A stretch of 64,000 nucleotides of DNA from Chinchilla lanigera. Lineage: Eukaryota; Chordata; Mammalia; Rodentia; Chinchillidae. Under the pieces are notes generated by a model that was not told where the DNA came from, made no database searches, and saw only the letters and a program-made list of their open reading frames with translations. Position numbers and translations under genes: made by a program. Within the stretch, counting starts at the first letter, position 1; each line of letters starts with the position of its first letter. The DNA lies in the NCBI RefSeq assembly GCF_000276665.1, contig NW_004955476.1, positions 8,057,642 to 8,121,641 on the forward strand, read 5' to 3'. Below are positions 48,150-59,415 of the stretch, piece by piece.

Positions 48150-48485
48150 CCTAGAGACATGGCTAGAGAATTTTGATTTAGATTCTATTAATAATTTTAT
48201 AAAATTAACTTGTGAATAACTTGTATAAAGTTTTGGTGTTAACTAAATGACACTCGGAAGCCATGTGTCTATGACACTGATTTCTAGGAAAGTAGGATGG
48301 TGACCAAGTTCAGTTTTTCAGGAAACAGTGTCAGTGCTTATCATGTCCAAGTTTGGGCATTTTAGGTGCTGTGCTTTCTTAGGAAAGCACTGATTTTGGC
48401 TCTGGGTGTGGTATCTGACTCTTGCCTCCTGGCATTTCTGCAATATTCTAATAAATCCTTTTTCCTTTCACTATTATAGTGGATG
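48150..48485. other. Unassigned sequence
   Basis: No gene and no named repeat. Confidence 0.45.
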
Positions 48486-48489
48486 TTAT

Positions 48490-48932
48490 TGTGGACAACA
48501 AAAAGACCTCAAGACAAAAGACTAAGCAAATACACGCACATACCTCCTTAGGGATGGACATCAGGATTGATATTCTAAATAGGTAGCAATCACCTTGAAG
48601 AGTCACTGACCCAACCCCCTTACAGGAAAAGCCCCTGTTCCGTATTCAGACCCAATTGCTACATGACTCACTTGCCCATTTAATCCCAATTTAATCAATT
48701 TTACCTAAATAATTCTTATAGACTGACCATAGTTTTGTCCCACCTCATGTCCACCTTATGATTTCCCATTTTTCTCCTGCCTTGGACCCACCTGACCTCA
48801 TGGTTTTGCTCTATAAAAGTCCCTAGAAAAGACAGAGTCTTGGGCAACCTACTCGGGCCCCCTTCTGTCTCTCTCTCAGACAGAAGCTTTCTCTCCCTCA
48901 ATAAATGTATTCTGCTTTAAAAAAAAAAAAAA
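48490..48932 (+). mobile_element. LTR-derived sequence ending in poly(A)
   Basis: Looks like U3 plus R of a retroviral-type LTR. It starts near TGTGGACAAC, has a TATA box CTATAAAAG at 48811-48819, a C/T-rich R-like stretch, and a poly(A) signal AATAAA at 48900-48905. About 13 bases later comes a run of 14 A (48919-48932). A run of A in place of U5 suggests that a processed transcript was copied back by L1 machinery. No coding region. Confidence 0.6.
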
Positions 48933-48934
48933 CT

Positions 48935-49875
48935 CTAAATTTTGACACCAAATTAAGTATGACTTCTCTTAGTAAGCATCCAAAATACCTTCCCCTCAAA
49001 AAACTCCAGTGCCATCACTTACTACTTTCTTGTCTTTGTTAGTTTTCTTATCAGAGTGCCCTGTATAAATTGTTTCTAACACTTAGAAGGTGATTTATTC
49101 ATCAGACCTGGCTTTCTATACCTGAATCCAGAGTATTCAGTTTTAGGGGCCCTCTACCACCTCCCCCCACCCCGGCCGTATTGCATGGGAACACCTGCAC
49201 CGCAAGCAGATATTTACACCTGCACAGTGTAAATATCTGCTTGCGTTCAGCCACCAACAAAGCGTGGGCAAAGACAAAATGCAGAGCAAGCTCACATTTA
49301 AATCACTTGACCCTGAGCAAATCTCTTATACCTCACTGCTTTCTTCCTACACTGGAACACCGGAGGGGATTAAGTGCTGGTGAACCTAACAGTAGAGTTA
49401 TTTTCATACTTTCCTTCTTTTAGTTTTTCTTTTTGGGTTACATGATGCTATAACTCAGTCCTGTCACACTTATGCTGAAAATGTGTGATCTTTCTTTCTC
49501 TCTGTACCTTTAATCCTTAAATAAGGCCTTGTGGATTGTACTGTTTCACATTTTTTCGAGATTTCCTTAAATTCATGTGTTCATGCCCCATAGGAGTAGC
49601 TTCTACTTCTACTGGAATTTCTTGAGTCCAGTTTCTCTAGTGTCTGTCTGCTCTCCCCAGGTAGAATGACCTTTCTACAGCACAATTTTGATCATGTCAT
49701 TCTGTAGCCACAAACTCTTCCAGTCCACCACGGAATATAATCCCAACTGGCTGGTCCTATGTGCAGGGCCCCGATGACCAAGCAGCCCTCACGGTCACGC
49801 TCATTTTCTGGCTCTCTCACCCACACAAAGAGATGTAGCCCTGGAATGATCAAGAAAAGGCATGTGATTCTCCAA
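48935..49875. other. Unassigned sequence with a perfect hairpin
   Basis: No gene. Contains the inverted repeat at 49201-49245. Confidence 0.45.
49201..49245. repeat. Perfect 19-bp inverted repeat (hairpin)
   Basis: Left arm CGCAAGCAGATATTTACAC (49201-49219), loop of 7 (CTGCACA), right arm GTGTAAATATCTGCTTGCG (49227-49245): 19 of 19 pairs. The direct repeat ACACCTGCAC occurs just before the left arm (49191-49200) and across its end (49216-49225). Pairing does not extend beyond the arms. Confidence 0.97.
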
Positions 49876-49879
49876 AAAG

Positions 49880-49998
49880 TCTTGTGTTCTGCCTTCATGG
49901 GTTTCCCTCTTTATACAGCCTATAAGGGCTGTGTAGAGACAGAAGGGGATCCCAGTAGGCTGCCGAAGACTGTCTTTTCTAGGGACTTTTAATGGCAT
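49880..49998 (-). mobile_element. LTR fragment related to 48490, minus strand
   Basis: On the minus strand 'aaaagtccctagaaaagac' is followed by 'ggcagcctactgggatccc' and 'cttctgtctct', matching 48815-48872 of the plus-strand LTR-derived copy. The match is lost after this block. Confidence 0.6.
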
Positions 49999-50061
49999 GG
50001 CTTAAAATGCTCAGCTTAAGAATTTCACCAACAACTACATACTAATTCAAATTCCTCCCTA

Positions 50062-50085
50062 CACACACACACACACACACACACC
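50062..50085 (+). repeat. (CA)n microsatellite
   Basis: About 12 CA dinucleotides. Confidence 0.9.
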
Positions 50086-50454
50086 TCTGAAGCCTCTCTG
50101 GATTCACTCCATTCTCAGTGTATTTGTGTGTATGATTATCTGCTTGGGGTCCTGTCTCCCTACAGTCTCTATCTTTTCCACTTCGAGGAGGACACAGATT
50201 TGATACCTATCTTTCCATCTGGCTGTAGTCAGTGACTGAGGTTTGAGAGCTCGTTCAACTTGGATTCTCCCAACTGACTGCCATGAAATAGTACTGCTAC
50301 TCACGTAGATATTTTATGTCTTGTAAATTTCTCAGAGGACCTTGTATGACTCTACAATGAATTCACCTGTGTCTAACAGGTAGGCTGAATATGTAACATA
50401 TAAATTATGATAATTTAAAATAATGATAGTTATTAGCTGCTATTTGCAATATGA

Positions 50455-50600
50455 CATTAACTCATTTACTTCCTGTCACAGCATGCTGATGAAAGTCAGC
50501 ACCATTGCCAGCTTCAGATGGAGAAAATGAAGAACAGGTAAGGTAAGAGATTTCCCCAGCAACCTGGGATCCAGCTCCACTTCGTTTGACTCTGCAACCT
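50455..50600 (-). repeat. MIR SINE, minus strand
   Basis: 'agatggagaaaatgaagaac', 'gtaagagatttccccagcaa' and 'ctgggatccagctccactt' are the MIR complement in order. Confidence 0.6.
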
Positions 50601-50694
50601 TTGTGTTTGATTGTTGAGCTTTGCTGACTAGCAATGGCCCAGTCACTTGATTGGACTGAACGGCTTTTGTCTTGCTTCTTTATTTTAGCAGCTT

Positions 50695-51010
50695 TATTGA
50701 GATAAGTTACAGCTGATGTCGTTCACCCATTCAGAGCATAGAGTTCAACCATTTTAGTATATTCCCAGATCTATGCAGCCATCACCACTGTCAATTCCCA
50801 ATTGCTTTTCTCACCGCAGAAAGAAACACCACACCCTTTGTCAGTCTCCATCCTCCCTCCACCTTCTGCCCCAACCACTTATTTACTTCCTGTCTCCTCC
50901 ATGCACCCCTGTGTTCTAAGCATAGTGGAATCCTATCATGCATTAACCTCCAAGTCTGGCCTCTTTTGCAGTGTTTTCAAGGGCTATTTCTGCTGTAGCA
51001 GGTATCACTC
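50695..51010. repeat. Old L1M-type remnant
   Basis: 'tttattgagataagttacag', 'gagttcaaccattttagtat', 'tatgcagccatcaccactgt' and 'gcagaaagaaacaccacacc' match the familiar ancient L1 3'-region block. Orientation not assigned. Confidence 0.65.
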
Positions 51011-51064
51011 CTAATCTCTTTGTCTTTCCCTGATTTCTTCTGGCTAGTTTTCTAATCTTTTCTT

Positions 51065-52185
51065 CTTCTTCAAGGACAGGAACACCCTTTGGCCAGAGAA
51101 CAAAGGCCTCTTTCTTGGACTCTGTTCTTCAAAAATCCCCATCTGATCCTTTTCCAAGAGTGTCCTACCCCAGGAGAGAAGTTCTCAAGTCCAAATTCTG
51201 TGTAATGGAACACCAGATTTCCTGCCCAAGCAGTCCAGGGCCTTTGTGTTTGCTCAGGGTCCATTCTCCCAAGAAACTCCACTATTGGTGGGGTGGTGCT
51301 TATTTGATTTGGTTTGTGACAGGGGCTTTGGCACCAGGCCTGAATGACTCCGCATGCAGACAAGGTTCCTCACACAGTCCAGGGAGCTGGGAGTGAAGAG
51401 CAAAGGTGCAGAGCAATCAAAAGACACAGAAGAATTTGAGCATCCTAAACTTATACCTGGTCTTCGTGAAGCACACTTTAACTGACCACTACATTCCACA
51501 CCCTCTCTTATTCACTGGCGCAGCACAGTCACGAGTTGGATCCCTGCCACTTCCCAGCTCAGTGAATTGGGTCCTCGATACATCTTAACAGGAAGATATT
51601 GTGCCAGTACTATTCATGCAGTTGGCACCATATGTACAAGCTAGAAATTGTGTTCATGCCTTGTGCATTGCTTCCTTTGCCAGTCAAGACAATGTATTGG
51701 GTCTTTACCTGCAGAGGTCCTCATCATGTCTCCTGCAACCAAGCTTCCTCTCTTAATGCCACATGTGGTCAAGAAAAATTAGCATGTTAGTCTTTCAAGA
51801 CCATTAGAACCTCACTTTGTCCTCCATGTTTACATCTAGTCTTATGCTGGTATATCTAGTGAGGGAGCCAATTCCCTGGGCCCTTGACACCCTTTACAAC
51901 CACAGATGATTCCCGAATGGTATTGGCTCTGAGAGATTGTCCACCCTCCGAGTAAGCACTCCCCTGGAGGCAACTCTTGCTGGCTGAAGGAAGAGTGCTC
52001 TTTGTACAATGATAAAAACACAACCTCCCATATGATTTGCATCCTCAAGCCCCCCAAGGCTACTTTTCCTGTTTAATGTAGTACCCACAAGAGATACGCT
52101 GAAGAAAGGATAGTGCCTTTGACAAAGAGTCCTGGGGAACCTTGTCCTTTCAGTTGTACAAGAATCCACTGAAACTGGTTTAGAA
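51065..52185. other. Unassigned sequence
   Basis: No named repeat. The minus-strand 110-codon frame (51894-52226) is not recognised and overlaps the start of an L1. Confidence 0.4.
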
Positions 52186-52189
52186 GACT

Positions 52190-52583
52190 TCATGTGAGAA
52201 ACTTTGGAACTATCACCTGCAAGCACAAGAGGAACATTTCAAGATGTCGGTATCACTAATGATTTTCTTGCTAGAACTCCAGAATTATAGGAAGTAAAAT
52301 CAAAGGTTAATAAAAAGATTAACCAAAACTATAAAGCTGCTGTACAGAAAAGAGAACAACTCACAGACTAAGGAGAAAACATACAGGATGGGGAAAAATT
52401 CATGAATTATTAAAACATCCAAATATATAAAGAAAATTCTATATTCAAAATACATAATGAACTCAGAAAAGCTTAATAACAAAAACAAGTAATCCAATTA
52501 GAAACTGGCAAATGATTTGAGTAGACACATCTCAACAGAAAAAAGACAAATGGTTAAAAGTATATATAAAATGCTCAATATCA
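52190..52583 (+). mobile_element. Outer L1, 5' piece
   Basis: L1 ORF2 sequence: 'gattttcttgctagaactcc', 'ataaagctgctgtacagaaa' and 'actggcaaatgatttgagta', reaching AAAATGCTCAATATCA at 52568-52583. It continues at 53639 after the inner L1. Confidence 0.8.
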
Positions 52584-53638
52584 AACCACAGTGAAAAGAC
52601 AACATACAGTGTGGGAAAAATTTTTACCAGCTGTCCCTGAAGCAAAGGACTACTATCTACTAAAGAACTAGTACTATCTACTAAAGAACTCAAAAAATCA
52701 GACCCACCAAATTTAAAGAATCAATCAAAAAATGGTATTTGAAATGCATAGATACTTCTCAGGTTAAGAAGTAGAAACAGCAAATAAATACATGAAAAAA
52801 TATTCAATACCATTGGTCCTTCAAGAGATGCAAATTAAAATAACCTTGAGATTTCATCTCACTGCAGAAAAATTGTCATCAGAATTCAACTAATAGCAAA
52901 TGCTGGAAGGGCTGTGAAGGAAAAGAAACCCTTCTCTACTGTTGCTGGGAAAGTAGACTGGTGCAACCACTGTGGAAATCAGTGTAGAGATTCCTCAAAA
53001 ACTAAAACTAGATGTTCCATTGGAGCCAGCTATTTCTCTTCTTGGTATCATCCCCCCAAAACTAAAAGCATCATATCACAGAAATAATGCACACCCATGT
53101 TTCTATCAGCACAGTTTGCAATAGCTAAATCTTGGAAACAAGCCAAATGCCCATCAACCAATGAACGGATAAAGAAGATGTGTATTTTTTATACAATGGA
53201 GTACTATTCAACCATAAAGAAGGATAATCTTGAGACATTTCTAGGTAAATGGATTCACCTTGAGAACATCCTTTTAAGTGAAACAAACTGGACACAAGTG
53301 TGTAAATACCACACTGTTTCTCTGCTGTGAGAAACCGAGTGTAAACAAGGACCAGAGTGTGTAATAGATATTGTGAAATAGGAAAACTCTGCTTAAACAT
53401 GAACGGGAACTAGGGAGGGAGAAAGGAGAAAGGAAGAAACAGAAAAGAAAAAGATGACAAAAGAAGGAAAAAACAGAAACAAAGCTTTTGTAAGGGGGGG
53501 GAATGGTGTTGAAGGGAATAGGGGAACTGGGAAAGAAAAAGGAATCAAGCTATATCATATACACGTGTAAATCCTCCATGATGAATGTGATCATTATGCA
53601 TACACCCAAAGTGCACCAATAAACTTAATTCATTTTAA
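52584..53638 (+). mobile_element. Inner L1, 5'-truncated, inserted into the outer L1
   Basis: Starts in ORF2 ('gaaaagacaacatacagtgt') and runs through the C-terminal coding end, where the frame at 53097-53330 still reads YTMEYYSTIKKD, the typical ORF2p terminus. A purine-rich 3' UTR and a short A tail follow. The flanking 16-bp duplication AAAATGCTCAATATCA (52568-52583 and 53639-53654) proves insertion. A 21-base-period duplication lies at 52651-52690. Length about 1.05 kb, not capable of moving itself. Confidence 0.92.
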
Positions 53639-54352
53639 AAAATGCTCAATATCACTGGCCCTCAAGGGAACCCAATAAAGTTTACAATGAGATACCACCT
53701 CACATTGATCAGAATAGATACCATGAAAAAATTCTAGCCAAATGTGGAGAAAAACTGTTGCTGCCAATAAGCTAGCATAACCACCATGGAAAACAGTATG
53801 GAGGGTCCTGTGTCAATGAGAAGATAGAGCTCCACATGACCCAGATAGCCCAGTCTGGGGTATCTATGCAGAGAAAGTGAATTCAGCATATTCAAGAGGT
53901 CTCTGCATGCCAGCGTTTGTTGTTACACTGTTCACAAAAGCTGCAGAGTGGAATCTACTCAGCTGCCTGTCAGGAGATGCACTGGTAAAGAAAATGTGTC
54001 ATGTGTACACAATAAAGTATTATTCAGTCATAAAAATATGAGATCTTTTCATTTGCAGCAAAATGGATAGAATTGGAGAATTTCACTTTAACTAAAATAA
54101 ACGAGACATAGAAAGACATGTATCGTGTGTTCACTTCCATATATGGAAACTCAAGAATAATAATTCAACCTGAAAGCTAAAAAGAGATTACTAGTGACTA
54201 GGAAAGGTTCCCAGCATGGGTGGACAAGGCTGGGGCTAGGGTACAAGGGTGGATGTACATGATCAGTACATGATGTATGCACATTGCAGTAAATCTTATT
54301 AATTTTAAGATTAATGTGTGTTGATAATAATAATAAAATAAATAAAGATGCA
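53639..54352 (+). mobile_element. Outer L1, 3' piece
   Basis: Resumes at the repeated AAAATGCTCAATATCA with 'ctggccctcaagggaaccca', 'acaatgagataccacctcac', 'aaaacagtatggagggtcct' and 'ttgcagcaaaatggatagaa', then an (AAT)-rich tail at 54327-54348. Older and more diverged than the inner copy. Confidence 0.85.
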
Positions 54353-54354
54353 GC

Positions 54355-55985
54355 ACTCAGCTAAAAATAATTTTGTCAGACAATTGAATACTAGTAAGCA
54401 GAAACAGTTTGTATTAGAACTGTCAAAATATTACTAGTAGCTATTGTTGAAATTAAAGAACAAAGAATTCTCAGTTGATGAAATGACAGCCAAAATTGTT
54501 TTCTTTTCTGAGTGTTTGCCGCACTCTCCAAAAAAAACACTATGAGTTATTCATTGTTCTGAACTGCTACGGGCTTAGGATCTAAGCAGGGAAGGGTCCC
54601 TCTATCAGAACTGTGAACCACACTTCCCTAACTGACCAGCAGGAAGGATTCGGGAAAGTGCCTCCCACACGCCCCACCCGCTTCGCAGTGCACCTTGACA
54701 TTAAGGATGCCCAGGCTTTGCTTAAAGGTCTCTTGCAAACTAAAAGCTATGTTCCTGCTAATTTCCTCTCGTTTCAGATTCCTTCATACCGGCAGGCACC
54801 CTTTTCTTTTTCTTTCGTTTTTGTGCATTGTCAATATGCAATGGGTGACTCCTGACTGAGAAAGTCAAGGGTCAGTGTTACTTTCGGGAAGTCACCGGGA
54901 CTCAGATCTCCAAATTCTCAGTCCTGTACAACACTGTTCTCTGCTACAATGTCAGGGATGTGAATAGCTGATACGTTACTTTAAATATAGATCTCTGATC
55001 AAAAGCTCTACCTTCTTTCAAACTTTTCAGTTCCTTCTTGGCATACAATAAATTTTTTCTTATACAAGAAGAATACTCATTTACATAAACCCCAAAGAAA
55101 ATCATTCAGTAAAGCAAGATTTATTCCTAGCTCACTGAATTATTCTCTACTTCATAATTTTCAGGAATACAGTGTAAATACTCTTGTATTAATTAAGACT
55201 CACCTCTAAGGGAGATTTGAGTAGTTCCTTTTTCTTGAACCAGACTGTGTCATGTTTAACCGCTCTTAAAGAACCTACTGAATAACCACAGCATTAAAAG
55301 TGCTGTACAAGAGACTTGTTTGAGAATAGTATAAAAGCTGAAGATTCTCTTCTCAGGAAGAAATACATAGCTGAATGTATACAACTTCTTACATATAGTT
55401 TTGTAAGGAACTAAAGAAGTCCATAGGTTTCCCATACATCTGTGACTTCCAAATAAAATCTGTATCTTCCCAGGTGCCTGGAAACCCCGATATTGCAGTA
55501 AGATTACATGGAAGGAGACATAAAGAATAAAAGATGAAGTACTAAGTAAAAAGAATCTAAGGTACAGGAAATATCAGAAAAAGAGAATGTGTGAGATGAG
55601 AATTTAGAGAGGAATTTGGCAGACAGGGCCAAAGGGATGCTTAACATGTACCCATTCTGATGGGCGAGTGATTTTTCGAGTGCTGTGGTCAAGTAGCTGC
55701 TGTACGGGCCGGTTCAGAGGAGATGAGGGCGAATTTGTAGACAAAGAGCTCGAGAACTGGTTGCCGTCTTCAGCATTTGAGCCATTGACACGGCAGAAAG
55801 ATAGAGGCAGATGCAACGTGCACAAGCCAGAAATCAGAGCCACCTAGCTCAGGAGAAAGGGATTCTTAGACACAGAGAAGTCTTGGCCTGTCAGATTCCC
55901 AGAGGAGGGGGACCTCCATCCCAGCCTGGAGTGGGGGTGACCTCAGCAGGTGGCCCAGTTGCACTGCTTTGTGATGAGCTCTTGG
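54355..55985. other. Unassigned sequence
   Basis: No gene and no named repeat. Confidence 0.45.
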
Positions 55986-55989
55986 GAAC

Positions 55990-56262
55990 TTTCAAATAAA
56001 TCAGATGCACAAGCTTAGGTACTGTGCGTTCTCTTGTATGAGAATAAGTACGGATCACTCAAAGAGCAGCGTCAAAGACAGACAGTAGGAAACAAGGAGA
56101 TGGGTCCTTTAGAGAGAACGAGGAGGGAGGGAGAGGGAAAGGAATAAGCAGCATTAGGATGTGTCATGAATGCAGGTCAGCTCCTGATGGGTGGAACCGT
56201 TATGCACTGCAAACATGGATGACAAATAAATAACTGAAAATGAATAAATAAACAAATAAATA
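55990..56262 (+). repeat. Possible L1 3' UTR
   Basis: A purine-rich stretch ('gaacgaggagggagggagag'), then 'ggtggaaccgttatgcact' and an (AAAT)-type tail at 56222-56262, similar in layout to the inner L1 3' UTR. Confidence 0.35.
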
Positions 56263-56264
56263 TG

Positions 56265-56735
56265 TTAATGTTGAAAGAAGACAACTACCATAATTATTTC
56301 ATTCTGTCTATGTGGACAGCCTGGGGGCTGAGTCTGAGAGGAAACTGAGGCCCAGACTTGGTTCAAGAAGGGCTCTCACTTCTCTGCCTAAGCAACCCGA
56401 AGCCCTTTGCTCACACCTGCTGCCAATTAGAAGCCAAATGCTAGGTCCGGGCCAGGCTGCTGGCTCCTGGTGACCCTCTTCCCTGCGGGCCTCTGCTTTC
56501 TCCTGCTCAGCCCAGAGATTGAACATGCCTCCAGCCGCACTCCCTCAGGGCCATACCAGGAGGCAGAGCCAGGAGGCAAAGAAACGGATGCGGTGTTGCT
56601 TCCTGGAGCCACTGGGCCCCGATCCTCCCAGGAGTCTGTTGGGATCTCCCACAGGCAGAAGCGGGGAGGTGTGACAGACACGATTTTGCCTTCAGCAGAT
56701 TTCAGTTTCAGGCTGGGTTTTCACATCTGGGTTCA
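56265..56735. other. Unassigned, GC-richer sequence
   Basis: Overlapping chance frames on both strands; no domain recognised. Confidence 0.4.
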
Positions 56736-56739
56736 GTTT

Positions 56740-56935
56740 TGTTTTCTTTGCGGGGGGAGGGGCACCGGGGATGGAAACCAGGGCTTCACAGAAAGCTTTA
56801 TCCCCAGCCCTTCTTTACTTTTTATCTTGAAACAGGCCTCACTAAGTCTGTAAACTGCCCAGACTGGCCTCAAATTTACAGTCCTCCTGCCTCAGCCTTC
56901 TAGAGTGCTGGGATTGCAGGCTCTGTATCCGGCCT
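56740..56935 (-). mobile_element. Chimeric B1-ID SINE, minus strand
   Basis: The right part on the plus strand is the B1 complement ('ctgcctcagccttctagagt', 'gctgggattgcaggctctg'). The left part is the ID complement ('caccggggatggaaaccag', 'tttatccccagccc'). Read on the minus strand this gives B1 then ID, the same fusion as at 43682. Confidence 0.75.
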
Positions 56936-56939
56936 TGAA

Positions 56940-57695
56940 TCTACAGGTTAAGCTTTCCATAAGACATTCCCAGAAGTATCCCCTTGTGACCTGAATGCTA
57001 CCATCCAGCTAGGAAGCATCTGTGCAGGGGTCCAAGTTGTAGTGATCAGCTGCTGATGTTATATGTTTATATTTCACATTGCAAAACACTTGTGTATATT
57101 CAGAGAAAAATCCAAAACCTTTTCAATTGCAGGGATGAAGTTTTCTGATGTCCATGCTGGAAAGATATTTCTTAGGGTTCAACTCCAGCTTCTTACATAG
57201 TCCAAAGAATATTCTCCTTCCTGTTGGTGTCACAGATAAGGAAGTTTAGTTAGAGCAGACTTCCTGCCTCTCTCTAGAGCTCCCTGGCCCTATCCCACCC
57301 CATTATCCTCCAACACAGCTCCCATTCATCACACTCAGTGCCCTTATCATGAGCAGTAATTCCTCTTCACTGCTACTCACCTCCACTTCCTCGTATCCTC
57401 CACAAGACAGGAGGCAGTCTGTTTGGGGTACCATGGCTTCGGAGGAGGGAGGAGTCAGGTCCCGGATCCACACTCTTCCCTTACCCTGTGCTCTGATGAA
57501 TGGGTGGGCACAGCTCTGTGAAAGTTGGCCCACTCCCCCTGTCACCCACTAACTGTAGGAACAATGTTCCTCTGGCCCTGAATTTTTGCCTTGGATGGCT
57601 GCCCAAGTATGGCTTTTCTTTCTGCTCTGCATGTCTTAGTCTTTGCCAGAACTGACTTTATGTTCCTGAATGCAGCCATCCTATTGGGAGTCACT
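56940..57695. other. Unassigned sequence
   Basis: No named repeat, no coding context. Confidence 0.4.
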
Positions 57696-57698
57696 CAT

Positions 57699-58079
57699 TG
57701 TTTTGGTCACTTTTGTCTCTCATTGCTGAGACAAAACACCCAATGCTCAAAATTAAGGAAGGAAAGGTTTATTGAGCTCACAGTTTGTGGAGGTTTTAGT
57801 CTGTACTCAGCTGGCTCCAAGGCAGAGTGGAACATGGCAGAGAGCAACAGTTCTCGGCAGAAGATAGCACAAGCAACAAGAGCAAAAAGAGAGGAGTGGC
57901 AGAGAGCAAGGCTTTTTCCTTCCCTTATATTGTGTGCAAACTACTCATGCCCAGGGGCAGGTGTAACATTCACACCCATAATCTCAGTATTGGCTCTAGA
58001 TCAATCAAAAATCTAGAAGCCCACCCCATGACTGCATGAGACTTTGGGGAGAGGGGAAATTCAGACACAAACAATAACA
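57699..58079 (-). mobile_element. MaLR-type solo LTR (copy C), minus strand
   Basis: The plus strand begins TGTTTTGGTCACTTTTGTCT and ends AACAATAACA. It shares 'gctgagacaaaacaccc', 'aaggaaggaaaggtttatt' and 'tggctccaaggcag' with copies A and D. The 141-codon plus frame across it is a by-product. No clear target duplication. Confidence 0.8.
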
Positions 58080-58085
58080 TTTACT

Positions 58086-58110
58086 ATGGTGTGTGTGTGT
58101 GTGTGTGCAC
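58086..58110 (+). repeat. (GT)n microsatellite
   Basis: About 10 GT dinucleotides just after LTR copy C. Confidence 0.88.
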
Positions 58111-58329
58111 GCATGTGTGTCCCTAATCCTACCCTTCCCTCTCTAGACTCAGTGAAACTGCAGCAACTACTGAGTCAAACCCTAACAGCACAAATGCAGA
58201 CACTTTTGCATGGAGCTCAGGGACAAAGTTATAGAACTGAAATTTTGTAATAAGCTGCAAGGGTGATTTACACGGTCAAGGCTTAAGAGCTACTGAGGTA
58301 GAAATGCCACTGCCAGCTTTGAAATCAAG

Positions 58330-58420
58330 TGCCTGTCTGAATCTTTGCTCCAAAATGGATTAACTCTATGGCTCTAGCCAATTAATGAACCTTAGCTTGT
58401 TTCCTGAGCTATAAATTGCA
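58330..58420 (+). repeat. MIR-like fragment
   Basis: 'ctatggctctagccaattaa', 'tgaaccttagcttgtttcct' and 'gagctataaattgcaag' resemble the MIR core. Confidence 0.45.
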
Positions 58421-58424
58421 AGAT

Positions 58425-59415
58425 GAATCCATTTCCTGGGAAATACACTCAAATCAAATTATATCAAATAGTGGTTATGATTAAAAATAAAAAATATTAT
58501 ATAATCCAGGTCATTTGTGATTGGTACATGAAAAAATATTATTGATGCATGGTTCTCTCTCCTTCCAAAATCTCCCAACCTCATGACCTTGGGGTCCGTG
58601 TCACTGGCCCTCCCTCCCCGCTGTGATTCCACATCCAGTTTCCTGCAATCTCTGTGCACCCCCAGTTGAGTGAAGACTGCAGTTATGCTGAACCCACCCT
58701 TGGGAATCCCTGGACCTGGGGGTGCCCGCAGGAAACCCACTGTCACTGCAGATGAAACTGTCTTGGGATTCCATATTAATACCCTTTTAGAAGTGACACT
58801 ATGAATAGCCCACAGGATTTAAGGCTCATTGTGGGTGTTGGCATAACTCACTTATATTCAAAGTGAAGTAGTAACTACTCTTAAGTCTGATCAGGTCTGA
58901 ATGGTAGAGCGACAGCTATTTCTTCCATCAGCCAAGTTTCCTGCCGCTCCCTGCTAAAGTTGAGCAATGTGAGCCGTAGTACATCCATCACCGTCAGGGT
59001 AAAATATGGACCGCTTCCCTTTCCTTGGGTGTAGCACAGGTGTCTTCCCACCTGGGGCAGGAATGCCCCCAGGTACTCGCATCCTTCCCCTTCCCAGCAC
59101 GGGACTCCACTGAGGGCTCTGCAAGGTGCTCACTCCTCCTGTAGTACACGGCTTCTCTTTACAACCAAGCTGTTGTCCCTTCCCTTCAAGAGGAGGGGAG
59201 TTGCTCAACACAGAGGTGCATAGAGTGTTTTTTGAGACACATTCAGGGCTGGTGAGGGCCATGTCGGGAAGAATTTAAAGTGATATAGTGGAAAGGCTGA
59301 ACTGATCTGGAGGACCCTGGCACAGAATAAAAAGTAAAATCACATTTTCCTTTTTTTTCTATTTCTTCTAGAAAGAAGAATGAGACAGAAGTTAGTTTCA
59401 CTCTCTGTTTTTTTG
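58425..59415. other. Unassigned sequence
   Basis: No gene. Locally GC-richer at 58600-59250; short frames only. Confidence 0.4.

Noticed and set aside
51842..52226. Overlapping minus-strand frames with an acceptor-like TTGTGCTTGCAG
   Set aside because: No matching donor or known protein; the right end runs into L1 sequence.
53097..53330. 77-codon plus-strand frame with YTMEYYSTIKKD
   Set aside because: It is the C-terminal remnant of L1 ORF2, not a host gene.
57591..58016. 141-codon plus-strand frame
   Set aside because: Mostly antisense translation of LTR copy C.
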